Below are positions 38,359 to 49,466 of a stretch of 64,000 bases of DNA, piece after piece. The first letter of the stretch is position 1. The number at the start of each line of letters is the position of its first letter. A program made the position numbers and the translations under genes. The stretch is from NCBI GenBank assembly GCA_022605955.1, contig JAKCOZ010000009.1, forward strand, positions 1,922,001 through 1,986,000, written 5' to 3'. This stretch comes from Rallus limicola (lineage: Eukaryota; Chordata; Aves; Gruiformes; Rallidae). The notes beneath the pieces are model-generated. The model was not told the DNA's origin. It saw nothing but the letters and a program-made list of their open reading frames with translations, and searched no databases.

Positions 38359-41300
38359 ACACAAGAGAAGGCTATGTCAAGCTTAGCATCAGTTAGCAGC
38401 AAGGAAAACATCCTGTAAATCCACGCCATGATTTTACCAAGGGAAAGGAGCTGAAGCTGAAGCAATCTTTCAACAACTTTATTAAACGGTATTTAATTTA
38501 TCAAACAGTGTCTAGATTCACAGCAGTTTTTCTCATGGCTGTGGCTCACCAAAGAAAGAAAAAGATAAGGGAGGGGGGGATGTTTAAACGTGCTTTAGAG
38601 AAAACTCAGAGATTTCATTCTGCTCTGAACCCAGTGGACCCTCTTCTGTCGCTTGAAGAGGAGAAAAAGAGCTCTGGAGGTTTCACGCTGCAGGCTTCAC
38701 GCTGTACACACACCTGCATCAAAGCCATGTTCCATCTGGAGTGCTGTAAGTGTTTTAATTAAACTATTTTCATGGCATAATAGCAAGACAACAGAGCAGT
38801 AAAGCCAGGCACAGCCAGGCGATCTTCCCTTTACACGGAATTCCTGTGAAGCCCGTGGGTTGCTTTCCCTCCTGCGGCCTAGGCTTTCTCCCTGCCTGCA
38901 CGGCCTACTGCTTGTTTCTTCCCGTTCCTCCTCGATGGCTCTCCACCCAACAGCGGGGCGGCAGCAGGCTCAAAAGCCATTAGCACAACAGGCGATCATC
39001 ACGCGAGGACGGTAAAAACCAACACAGATCTAAGTAGCTGGTTTGCCAGCAAGGTGCTGATTTAACTGGAAATTCTGCCAAGGGGAGAAGGTATATTTTT
39101 TCTCCCTGTGAAGCTTAACAATACGGTTGAATTATTCCACGTAAAAAAAAAGGGAGTATTTCATGCATATATTAATACAGCGAAAGTCTATTATCTTCTT
39201 CCATTCCTTACAGCATACTTCTTTTGACTTATGTCTGAAGTCACCTCCAGCTGCCTTTGCAATTTGCTTGATCTGCTTACTCACGAGCAATCAGGAGAAA
39301 ACTCTACAGCTTTTTGTGCCTTCTAAGCTTCTCTCCTAAGCATAAATTACTTTAGAAGAGCACTCTCCCTCTTCACTATGAGATCTTTCAAGCATGGGAA
39401 AATTAACCTCTTATGCAACGTAGTGCACACTTTGGATGTATTTACACCCTTTATTGTGAGTGCCGAGCAGCCCAACAGATATAAACAAATTTATTCAAAG
39501 CAGTCACAAAAATGACATTTGAATTTAAACACTTCATCTATCAGAATGACACGTTCTTGCAGTGCTTGCAATGATGGAATTCTCCCCCCTCCTGTATTAC
39601 TGAGTCTGCCTTATCTTTTCTGTCCTTCTGGATTAGATGACAACATGAGGAGGGCAGTTGAATACTGTAGGAAGGGTCAACTGGACAAAACTTTAAGCAG
39701 CAGAAGTAATATGGCTGAGTCATTTTGTTTTAGAGGATAAGCATGAAAAATTTGAGAACTGCTGCAAACTTGGGATCTAACTGAACACATAAAGGAGAAA
39801 TAGATCTCTCTGTTGGCAGGGGGGGTGGGGTGTGAGAAAATAAAGAAAAGAAAAGAAAAAGGAGATGGTTTTCTGGACCACTACATAGATTTTGTGTCCA
39901 CCCTGAGGGATTGACCCAAGTAGGGTTTCATGTATGGCATGGGTAACATTTGTGTTAACACCAGTTACCCCACACAGAAAAGTTTTTGGGCTCAGGTCAG
40001 TGCTAAAGCACCAGCTCTCAGCTCCTGGGACACCAGGCACAGCCCCAACCCCGCTGTGGGTCTTGGCTCTACTGCTCTCTTACTCCACCCTCAACAGTGA
40101 TGACAAATGGTGCATCACCACCCAAAGGAGCTCAGTGACTTCTTTGTCCACCGGGATCATTTCCAGCTCCTGCTGAAACAACCCCATTTCCGTAGCCAGG
40201 TACCCAGCAGTCAACAACCCATGTTGGCTGAGTGGTGGGAGAACCTGTTCTGAGATGGGAAGTGGTCATCTCCAGAGACTAACACAACCATCCAGGCCCC
40301 TGTAAGCAACCAACACCTGCAGAAAGGCTACTTGGTTTCCCCTCTAACAGGCAGGGGCAGAGGCAGACATAACCTGCAAATTTTCATTCAGATCCACTTT
40401 AGAGCCACTTCAATCAACACCTTCACTTCAGTGATAGCAGCTGCAAGAACTAGCTTCACCTTTGAGTCAAGGATCTGTAGAAGTAACTCCAGAAAAAAAG
40501 CAGCTTAATATGTTTTTATTCCTTCCATGGTCATCACTGTAGCTAAGTGTTTGCAGACCCTGAACCATGTGGGATTTCAGCACCAACCCACAACTGCCTA
40601 ATCAGTTCCAGCTCTTACCAAGTAACATTAAATGGAATTAAGACTTTCCAGAAATAGAATTTAATCTATCTGCACTTTGAAAAAACTTTGGCTGGACTCT
40701 TTTGGGTTTTCCTTTTAACATCACATAAAACTATCTTGTACTCTAAAACAAAGAACTTTGCAAGCAATTCTTACAATTTTTCACCCTTAAATAACATCAT
40801 GACCTTCAGAGACATTTCTAGCAGCTTTTACACAATTCTGAAAGTTTTCTTAAATTCTGACACAACAACTCTCATGATGGACTTATTTAGTGAATTCCAA
40901 ACCAAATTTAGCTATTAAATGGAGAGAGGTTGTTTTGGATAAAAACACAGATGCCAGTGAGCCTGTCCTTAGGCAGAAACCCTGATGAATATTAACTTTG
41001 GATTGATACACTGTTTTGGTTGTCTTCCAGCCTCAGGATTTTGTAAATCATTGTCAGGAGAGAAAATGAGACAGGTAACTATTACAAGACAAACAGTGAA
41101 ATCTGCATGGGTAAATACTGGCTAAGAAGGAAACAAAAGTTTGTTTAGTTCTGGGTTGGAGACTTAAAACAATGCTGTCCACACCTGGGGAAAACATGAT
41201 GGTTGGGATTCCTGTTTGGCTGAGGAATTGGGGAGGCTGAAAGCATTACTAGCTAGCAACTAGAACAAATGGGCAGGATGACTTTCATTAGTCATTGATG

Positions 41301-41473
41301 AATGTCCAGCTGTTGGAGATACCTATGGCTATGTGTGGGGAAGACATGCTGAAATTTATTCTCTTTCTCCTGGTTGACCTCTGTTCCTCTTGCTCTTCGC
41401 CCAGCCTTGCGGCTGTGTGACTCCCCTCACTAAGAAACTGTCATAAACCATGCATTTAAGCGGAGATGTCAAA
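38359..41473. other. Unique intergenic sequence
   Basis: About 3.1 kb without CR1. It contains an (AAAAG)n tract at 39,841-39,863. Blocks at 38,740-38,780 and 39,100-39,240 are AT-rich and non-repetitive. No gene recognised. Confidence 0.5.
39841..39863. repeat. (AAAAG)n microsatellite
   Basis: About four AAAAG units. Confidence 0.85.
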
Positions 41474-41818
41474 GAATCACAGAATCATGGGGGTTGGAAG
41501 GGACCTCATCGAATCCAACCCCCTGCCAAAGCAGCTCTCAGCTCATATTGCACAGGGAGGCATCCAGACTGGGCTGGAATCTCTCCAGAGAAGGAGACTC
41601 CACACACCCTGGGCAGCCTGTCCCAGGGCTCCCTCACCCTCACTGGGGAAAAGTTCTTCCCCAGGTTGGTGTAGAACTCCCTATGCTCCAACTTGAGGCC
41701 ATCGCCCCTTGTCCTGTCCCCACAGACACTGAAAAGGGGCTGGCCATTTCCCCCTGCATCCCCTGCTTCAGATAATTATAAACATTAATTAGGTCCCCCC
41801 TTAGTCTTCTTCTCTCAA
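41474..41818 (-). mobile_element. CR1 LINE 3' fragment (~345 bp)
   Basis: Inverted 8,430-type CR1: 'gaatcacagaatcatggg' to 'ttagtcttcttctctc'. It is close to the sense copy at 32,050. Confidence 0.95.
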
Positions 41819-42352
41819 TCACCTACTGCTTCCAAAATGCAAAAAGCCCCCAGGCCACTAAGTGCTATGTTCAACCTTCATAGACCTCCCAGGGTTAGAA
41901 GCAGGGGAAGACAAGAAAAGCAAGCAAGGTTGGGAAATAGCATCAGGAACTTTTACTACTGGTAAAAAAAACAGGTCTGAGATCAAACTTCCAACAGAGC
42001 ATGTAAATAATCTACACGACATCTGAATCAGCCCCTTGAAGGTATGTCAATGGCAGCAGTTGAAGTTGTGGCAACCTGCAGTAGACTACACCCTGAAGGC
42101 ATCCCCCAAGACACAACATAAAGCCCACAAAAATCTGGGGATTCCCTCTACCACCTGATACAAAATCCAACACATTTTGAGTTTTATGTCTGATCTGTCA
42201 CTTCTAAGGAACCGCTATAAATAAATGTGTGCATGTATGGACATGTGAAATTCCTATGTGTCAAAATGAAGTCCAACTATGGAGTCGTATTTTCTTTCTT
42301 GCCCGCTCATCTCAGACTGGTATCATCTGGCTAGAGCACTCTAGCCATTAGG
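41819..42352. other. Unique intergenic sequence
   Basis: Nothing recognised. Confidence 0.5.
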
Positions 42353-42382
42353 TCTTCGTAGCAGAGCTCTTCGTAGCAGAGG
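42353..42382. repeat. 15-bp tandem duplication
   Basis: TCTTCGTAGCAGAG(C/G) occurs twice, at 42,353 and 42,368, directly at the 5' edge of the following CR1 stub. Confidence 0.85.
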
Positions 42383-42482
42383 GCTATGGAGATGATGAAG
42401 GGCCTGGAGCATCTCCCCTGTGAGGAAAGGCTGGACCTGATGGGCTCTGGAACTCCCTTCCAACCCCCATGATTCTGTGATG
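42381..42482 (+). mobile_element. CR1 LINE with internal deletion (~100 bp left)
   Basis: Reads 'gatgaagggcctggagcatc', 'gtgaggaaaggctg', then jumps to 'gacctgatgggctctgg' and the tail 'tgattctgtgat'. Compared with the copies at 32,050 and 44,071, roughly 300 bp between these parts are missing, with TG at the join. Confidence 0.9.
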
Positions 42483-44070
42483 CCTTACAACTGAAAATAA
42501 AGGCAAGGAAAAAAAAAAAAGCACAGAGCCAAACTTCAGAGAGCCTGTGAATGAAGCCCTGTTCCACATGGATTTACTTTCCATTCCTAAGACCAAATCC
42601 TCAGCACAGGTTGATCACTGCAGTTGACTCTGTTGGTCTACAGACATCCCATGTTTTCTTTATTTTTATACACCCATGGCTCAGATTCACCCAAAACTAC
42701 CACATCATTAGATGCAAAACACAAGTAGAAACCCCAAAGGACACAATTATCCTTTGGTGTCTCAAATGCAGATGTGCCAGGAACCTGACATGGGTACACT
42801 AGGGATGCTGGAGGATGAGGTGCATGAAGTCACGTGGAGACATGGCCAAGGCTGCTCCTGTGTGAGGACACTGACTGGTTGCAATTCCTACTAGGTAAGA
42901 GGACAAGCCATCAGCTCTTCTTTGATTTTTCACTGCCACAAAACCACTGGAAATCTGAATCTTTCTATTTGTAGAAGCAGAAGTTGATTTTCTTTTCACA
43001 CACAGTCATCCTCGCTCGTAGCACAAGTTTCAAGCTGGCAAGGATTTTTATCCCCACAGGCTGCTGTGAAGTGGGTGAGCTGATATGTAGGTTGCTTAGC
43101 ACATAACCATACCTTAACTAACTAAACCAAGGGCCTTGACCAGCACCTATAGGTGGAGGGAACCAGGGTGAGTTCAGAGGCTCAGCACATGGAAATAGTG
43201 ACGTCTTCTCCCTGTTTTCCTTAAACCTAACTGAGGAATCCACAGGACACAGAGCCATTGAGCAACTTGTTCATGAAGGTCTCGTATCCCTATACATAAT
43301 TCTGCTGCAAAACCAAATAATAAATGAGGAGACTGTTACTGAAATGCCACTGAGGAGTAGAAAACACTTTGGGCTAAGATTGCTGAAAACAAATCTTAGG
43401 ATGAAGTAGCAGACGTGCATTACCGCAAAGGAAGACTGAACCCTCTTCACTGTTACACTGGAACAAGTTGTATTCCAAGGTTAATTCGCTCTTTTGCAGC
43501 TCATTGGACTGATTCTGTGGTGGTCTGTCCTTGAGTCAGGGGAAGGACTCCTTCAGGTACCGCAGGTTGCGTCCTCCTCACCTGATGGGTGACCAGATTG
43601 CTCAGAGGCACTTAGTGTTAATGTCCTGCAAAGCCTGTGTCTGCACATCTGGCAGAAATCTCATGAATCATTAAATCCTCATTTACCCAGCCCATCCATC
43701 ACAGCATTTACCACCTTGCTCTATCCTGGGGAAGGGCTTTATTAACTCTGTGGGATAAGGGAAGCTTGAGCCAGCACAGGCTTTTGGGGGAGCAGAGCAT
43801 CACTCTGGGGACTGTTCCCTTACCTGGATGACATCGCTGTGCTAAAACCCATCAGCCTGCAGCAGTGAGGGGTTGGTGGTGATGCAAACACTATAGCTGG
43901 CGTTAGGGAGGCATGTGAGTGCTGTTTCCTCCTTCCCATTGGAGATGAAGGCCAGATCTTTAAATCATTTTTATTTTTCATACATAACCTGTCCTTCTTT
44001 AGAAGGCAAAAGAATGTCACTTGGGCACTACCTCTAGATTCATAAGACAAAGCTTTGTGTTTTGCCAGAA
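42483..44070. other. Unique intergenic sequence
   Basis: No gene or repeat recognised. Confidence 0.5.
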
Positions 44071-44774
44071 CCTGCTGGAGAAGAACCCTGTGGAGAAGGA
44101 CCTGGGGATCCTGGTTGATGACAGGTTGGCCATGAGCCAGCAGTGTGCCCTGGGGGCTGAGAGAGACAATGGGATCCTGGGGGGCATCAGAAGGAGTGTG
44201 GGCAGCAGGTCACAGGAGGGGATCCTCCCCCTCTGCTCTGCCCTGCTCAGGCCCCACCTGGAGTGTTGTGTCCAGTGCTGGGCTCCCTGGGATCAAAAGG
44301 ACAGGGATCTCCTGGAGAGAGTCCAGAGGAGGCTACGGAGGGGATGAAGGGCCTGGAGCATCTCCCCTGTGAGGAAAGGCTGAGGGAGCTGGGGCTGTTC
44401 AGCCTGGAGAGGAGAAGACTAAGGGGGGACCTAATTAATGTTTATAATTATCTGAAGCATGGGATGCAGGGGGAAATGGCCAGCCTCTTCTCAGTGTCTG
44501 TGGGGACAGGACAAGGGGCGATGGCTGCAAGTTGGAGCACAGGGAGTTCCACACCAACATGGGAAGAACTTTTCCCCAGTGAGGGTGAGGGAGCCCTGGG
44601 ACAGGCTGCCCAGGGGGTGTGGAGTCTCCTTCTCTGGAGAGATTCCAGCCCTGTCTGGACGCCTCCCTGTGTGCCCTGTCCTAGGGACCCTGCTTTAGCA
44701 GGGGGTTGGACCTGATGAGCTCTGGAGCTCCCTTCCAACACCTACAGTTCTGTGACTCTGTGATTCTGTGATCC
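44071..44774 (+). mobile_element. CR1 LINE 3' fragment (~700 bp), well preserved
   Basis: Sense copy from 'ggagaagaaccctgtgg' to the tail 'ctctgtgattctgtgatcc'. ORF2 C-terminus is readable in two overlapping frames (44,021-44,347 and 44,263-44,715) with DLGILVDDRLAMSQQC and [20 protein letters not shown], separated by a frameshift. Among the best-preserved copies here. Confidence 0.96.
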
Positions 44775-45224
44775 TACCACACAGGGAAGCAGGGAAATAT
44801 TAGCAAAGGCTGTTTTCCACTGTGACAGTTTGCAGTCAGAGAGCTGTGATTCAATTGCATCTTTTTGCTAAGTGCACCTTACCAACATCATGGGCAATTA
44901 TAAAAAGACATTTCAACCATGTTGAATTTTTCAATCTGGCATTTATTACTTTTCACAGCAGAGCAGGAAAGTTGGCTCCCATCACACTGTAGAGGATAAA
45001 TGTTGGAAATTTTACACCGTAGAGAGATGGTCAGATGTGCCTCAGTCACAGGACTCTGGCTGCTCCTTCCCATTGGAAAGGAAATCAGATTTCAAACAGT
45101 AAGTTCTCCTCAGGTCTATGTGCAGCGTTCAAGTTGGCCATTTTTCTGTCCACAGGTCTCTGTCCATGTGTTTCCAGCTTGGCCACCACTTTGTATTTGG
45201 GGAAGTGTATTTGTATTTTTCAAA
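44775..45224. other. Unique intergenic sequence
   Basis: Spacer between two sense CR1 copies; nothing recognised. Confidence 0.5.
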
Positions 45225-45512
45225 GGGCAGACACTGGCTGGACAGGGGGATGAATTAAAGCTAAAGGAGGAAAGGTTTAAATTAGATCTCAGGGGGAAGT
45301 TTTTACACAGAGAGTGGTGAGGGGCTGGAAGGGGCTGCCCAGAGAGGGGGTGGGTGCCCCATCCCTGGGGGTGTTCAAGGCCAGGTTGGATGGGGCCCTG
45401 GGCAACCTTGTGTAGCTCCAGGCCTGGAGGTTGGTGTCCCTGCCTGTGGCAGGGGGTTGGAGCTCTGTGATCCTTGGGGTCCCTTCCAACCCATGCCATT
45501 CTATGATTCTAT
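45225..45512 (+). mobile_element. CR1 LINE 3' fragment (~290 bp)
   Basis: Sense copy of the 3,424/6,776-type subfamily ('gagtggtgaggggctggaag', 'gggtgggtgccccatccc', 'ttggggtcccttcc') with the tail 'attctatgattctat'. Confidence 0.95.
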
Positions 45513-46439
45513 TTTTCCAAGAAGAGGTTTGGCCTCACCCTCCCAGCCACACGCAGGGAAGGAGCCGCCAGGTTTGCGACTTGCCCTTTTTTGTCCCATT
45601 CCCTCCTCCCCGTTAACGTCTGTTTAAGAAACAAAACAACCTCTGGAGGATGTTGTTTAGATGACACATGCTGACCAGACTGCAGTGGTTAGCCACCCAT
45701 GGGAGCCCACCACTCATCACTCTCTGTCAGCCTTCACGTTCCCCATCCACATGTTACGACTCAGGCTGGAGCAGGAAGCACAGAGCTCCAGGGGCTGCTT
45801 TGATTCAATCCACTCCACTGACACTCACCGGCCTGGTTTTTATCCTCTGTATGCCAACCACCACATTGGGCTGGTCTGGCTCTCTCCTGGTAAATCCTTT
45901 GAAGTCAGTGCACCAAAACTAGTGGCAGAGGAAAGCATGGCCAGTTTTAGTGTAAAACACAAGTGTGGACTTGAGTTTTCATGCAAATCCATTAAACTTT
46001 GGCAGCTACTTTCCATTGCTTACAAGAAGAGCCCCTTGTGTAGAGCCAGTGCTGAGTGAAGCACCTGAGGGTACAGCCTTGGAGACACAGAGAGGTTTTC
46101 TCCCACTGCCAGTACATAAAGCGCATCCCAGGCAAATTTTATCCCTCAGGGCTCAGTTGTTTTTCAGGTCCTCCTGCTTTTCAGCCATTCTATTAAACCC
46201 AGAAGGTGTCTTCATCACATTTCGCCGCATGCAACGCTCGCCCGTCTTGCTACTGCCACCAACTCACCCACAGCCACAGAGACAAGCCCTGACTGTCACT
46301 CTGCCTCCTCTACTGACACGTGAACTAAACTCCAGGGCAACCATGGGTTTTACTTCTAGTACTGGAGGTGTGCACTGACCCACAGGGATGAGAAGTGGGC
46401 TGGAGCTTCTCCTGAGCAGTGAAGCCGAACATAAGCTTC

Positions 46440-46456
46440 AAATATATATATATTTA
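46440..46456. repeat. (AT)n tract
   Basis: Short ATATAT run. Confidence 0.8.
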
Positions 46457-47162
46457 ACTGTATAAATGCCTCTGCTCTTCATCTAGGTGATTGGATCGTC
46501 TCTCAGCCAGTTGGTGGAGACCTTTTAAAATAGTTTCAAGCACATGAATCTCTTCTTGCTTCAGTGGCAGCTGGAAGGAACAGGGAGATTTCTATTTTTC
46601 TGAGGTAGCTTGAAAGGTTAAAGCAGACTGGGGAGGGGTAGGAGTTGTGAAACAGACCATTATCTTACTTCCCCCTTTCACTTGGCAAAATACAAAGCCT
46701 GAGGAACGGTGTGTGATGGTCTCCTCTAGTTTTGTGGAATCATGTGAAGAGCCCTGCAAACAGGAGGTTTTTATTGTGAGGGAGGGGAGCCTTCCCACAC
46801 ACCACCCCACCGTTAGCCCCTTGCACCCTGCCGACCTTTGGGACACAGCCATCTACACATCTTCCTCTGAAACTCCTTGGCTCTGATGAATTACTATAGA
46901 GAAGGACCAGAACCACATCCAGGCCCTGGCTGGTCCAGGGCTGTGGCACAGGAGTGGCATCTGTGGGGTCAGGAGCAAGGCAGGGGATGCCAGGGCTCCA
47001 GCAGCTCATCGGAGGAGCTGGAACAGCCTTGAAGCTGTGGGAAGGGCTGCGTGCAGGGTGGCTGCAGGGCCAGTGTGCTGGCCAGATGCTTCTTTCCTTT
47101 GGTATTTTCCATACTGAAAGCAAGTTGCAAAACATCCAAACTACCAGTGAACCAGAAACCTT

Positions 47163-47180
47163 TGCTGCTGCTGCTGCTGT
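47163..47180. repeat. (GCT)n trinucleotide repeat
   Basis: Five to six GCT units followed by GTT units. Confidence 0.85.
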
Positions 47181-48311
47181 TGTTGTTTGGGAGGGTTTTG
47201 CTCTGGCCACATCTGGAGCTGCTTGGCTACCAGGGAGCTGACCAACACTGTCAGACCAGTGTAAGGATCATCTGGCTCAGAGTTCCACAAACAGGTTGTG
47301 GAGATGTCCAGAGCACCAGGAGACTCATGGGGGCTGTAAAAGCCTCAGTGCACCAGGAGACTCAGCCTTGGATTGCCTTGAGGCCCCATCTCAGCAGACA
47401 CAGCCCATGGGGGAGCTGTGTAGGTAGCTCAGTACTGAGCTGTGCTGTAAACTAGACAGGGCACTGCTGCATAATTCAACTAACCAAAACCTGGGTTGAG
47501 CCTTGAAGTCCTTCAACAAACAACATGCCCTGAGTCCCCGTCCAGCCACTATTCAGCTGTCCAGCAGTGAGATAAAGCCATCCAGAGGGATCCATTTGGC
47601 TTCTATGGGCTCAGACAATACAAAGATATGCAAAGGATGGGGCACAGACACGAATCTCACCATGAATAAACAAAATAAGGGGCAACACTGCTAACGGCAA
47701 TCACCCCAGGTGGTGTTACCCACTCAGGGACAGCCCTGCCCGTTGTCATGTAGGTCAAGCAATAACAGCCCTCGGATTCAGGCTGAGGTCTGTGAGTCCC
47801 TTCTCCACCTCTGCAGCTGGCAGGTGAGGAGACCCTAACCCCTGGCCAGGAGCCTGGATAAGGCAACACACTGAGAACCCTCACCTGGAGAGACTGTAAG
47901 TGAGTATCTGATGTGCTTTAATTTTGTAGTCTCGGGTGACTGGCTAACACACGTGTGGCATTTAGTGCCCTCCAGAGTCCTGACGACGAGTTCCCTGTGC
48001 CTGCTGTGGCTGTACCAGTGAATGCTGTGAACTGCCTGCGGGCGGCAATAGCGAGTTTCGTGGCTTTGGGGTTGCAAAGTGCATTTCCTGACTCCGTTGC
48101 GTGGGCTGTAGCCCATGTTGTGACTCTCTCGTGGTTGTGGTAAGTGCAGTTGTACTTCTGACCTGCAATACTTCCCCGTCGTGCCCGTAAAACCTGCACC
48201 AGTGAGGTGCTGAGCCTGCACGTGGTGTTTCAGGACAGTATTCTTTCTTCAACCCTGCAGTCGAGTGTCTTTCAGTCACAACCACCCCACACCCCATGGC
48301 TGGAGCTTCAG

Positions 48312-48330
48312 CCCCCCCCCCCCCCCCCCC
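48312..48330. repeat. Poly-C tract (19 C)
   Basis: Uninterrupted C19. Confidence 0.95.
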
Positions 48331-48454
48331 AGCTCACCCCACTTCAGGGGGATGAACCAGGGGAATGCTCCTGGCCTGGAGAGCAGGGTCTGCCCTCACC
48401 CTATGCATCCCGGCAGACAGGAACATCAGGAAGATGCTCTGCTGCTGGTCACAC

Positions 48455-48680
48455 TCCTTGTGATGCAGCCCAGGATGCGGTCGGCCTTCTGGGCTGGGAG
48501 TGCCCCTTGTTGGCTCTGTGCCTATCAGAGTCCTTCTCCCCAGGGCCGCTCTCCATCACACCTCCATCCCCCAGCCTGTGTGGGATTGTCCTGACCCAAG
48601 GGCAGGGCCCTGCGCTTGTCCTTGTTGAACATCATGAGGTTTGCATGCGCCCACCTCTCCAGCTGATCCAGGGAATCAGA
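48455..48680 (-). mobile_element. CR1 LINE internal fragment
   Basis: Inverted and diverged: 'gatgcagcccaggatgcggt', 'ttggccttctggg'-like text, 'gggcagggccctgcgcttg', 'ttgttgaacatcatgagg', 'ctctccagctgatccagg'. These are phrases of the CR1 region 5' of the common 3' fragments. No tail is present. Confidence 0.8.
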
Positions 48681-48840
48681 CTAAGGCAGAAGCAGTTCAG
48701 GCTGATAAAAAAACTTGTTTTATTTACAAGGAAATAGAAGTAAAGTAAAGCAATGAGTATATCTGAGGATTTCAGATGCCACAGTGGTCACGGGGTTTAT
48801 CTTTGGCAAGCCCTTGTCCCACACTGCCTGAGAAAAAGAC

Positions 48841-48906
48841 ACACAGGTATGTAGTAACAGAAGAAGACCCACCACACAGGTATGTAATAACAGAAGAAGG
48901 CCCAGG
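48841..48906. repeat. 33-bp tandem duplication
   Basis: ACACAGGTATGTAGTAACAG-type unit at 48,841 and again at 48,874 with few changes. Confidence 0.85.
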
Positions 48907-49446
48907 CTCTATTGAAACCCGCTCTAAACCAGCTTCAAAGTAATTTCTGCATCTACAAACTGGGGGGAACGTAGCTGGAAATGAGATGTTAAAAGAGTGT
49001 TTTTAGAGGAAGGGATGGCAAGTGAGAGTTAATCAACCAGCATTACTGAAGTTTGGACCTCTGCAAGGTCAAACAAGCACCAGTTCAACATGGGAAGAGG
49101 TTACTGGAGGCAAAAAACTATTTAATTGGTGTTTTTCAACAGCTTTATTAGTCAAAGGGGGAAATGCTGAGCACGGTGCAGGCTGCACGGCCTCCCAGCC
49201 TTAATCACTGACTGTGAGCGTTGCAACTGGACGGCAGAGCCAAACTGGGGCAGCTGCCCAGGGCACACATCCCGCTTCGGCACCCGCAGGGGCTTCACCC
49301 ACTGACCCAGACCTCCTTTCAGCCGCTGCTCCAACTGACATCGCTTGTCCCACCCTGGGATGTGTGGAAAACAAGGTCATAGCTCATCTGCACCCACCGC
49401 CTGTGGCATCCCAGCTGCGAGCGAAGCCCTGGGGCTACGGACGGAT

Positions 49447-49466
49447 GGACAGACAGACAGACAGAT
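49447..49466. repeat. (GACA)n microsatellite
   Basis: About five GACA units. Confidence 0.85.

Larger units (their letters stand above)
45513..48454. other. Unique intergenic sequence with a CpG-rich block
   Basis: Includes an AT dinucleotide tract (46,440-46,456), a (GCT)n at 47,163-47,180, a CpG-richer block at 47,930-48,260 open in several frames, and a C19 run at 48,312-48,330. No known gene or element. Confidence 0.5.

Noticed and set aside
39203..39215. Possible third LTR start (minus strand TGTAAGGAATGG)
   Set aside because: I could not find a matching end with a 5-bp duplication or a poly(A) signal at the right spacing.
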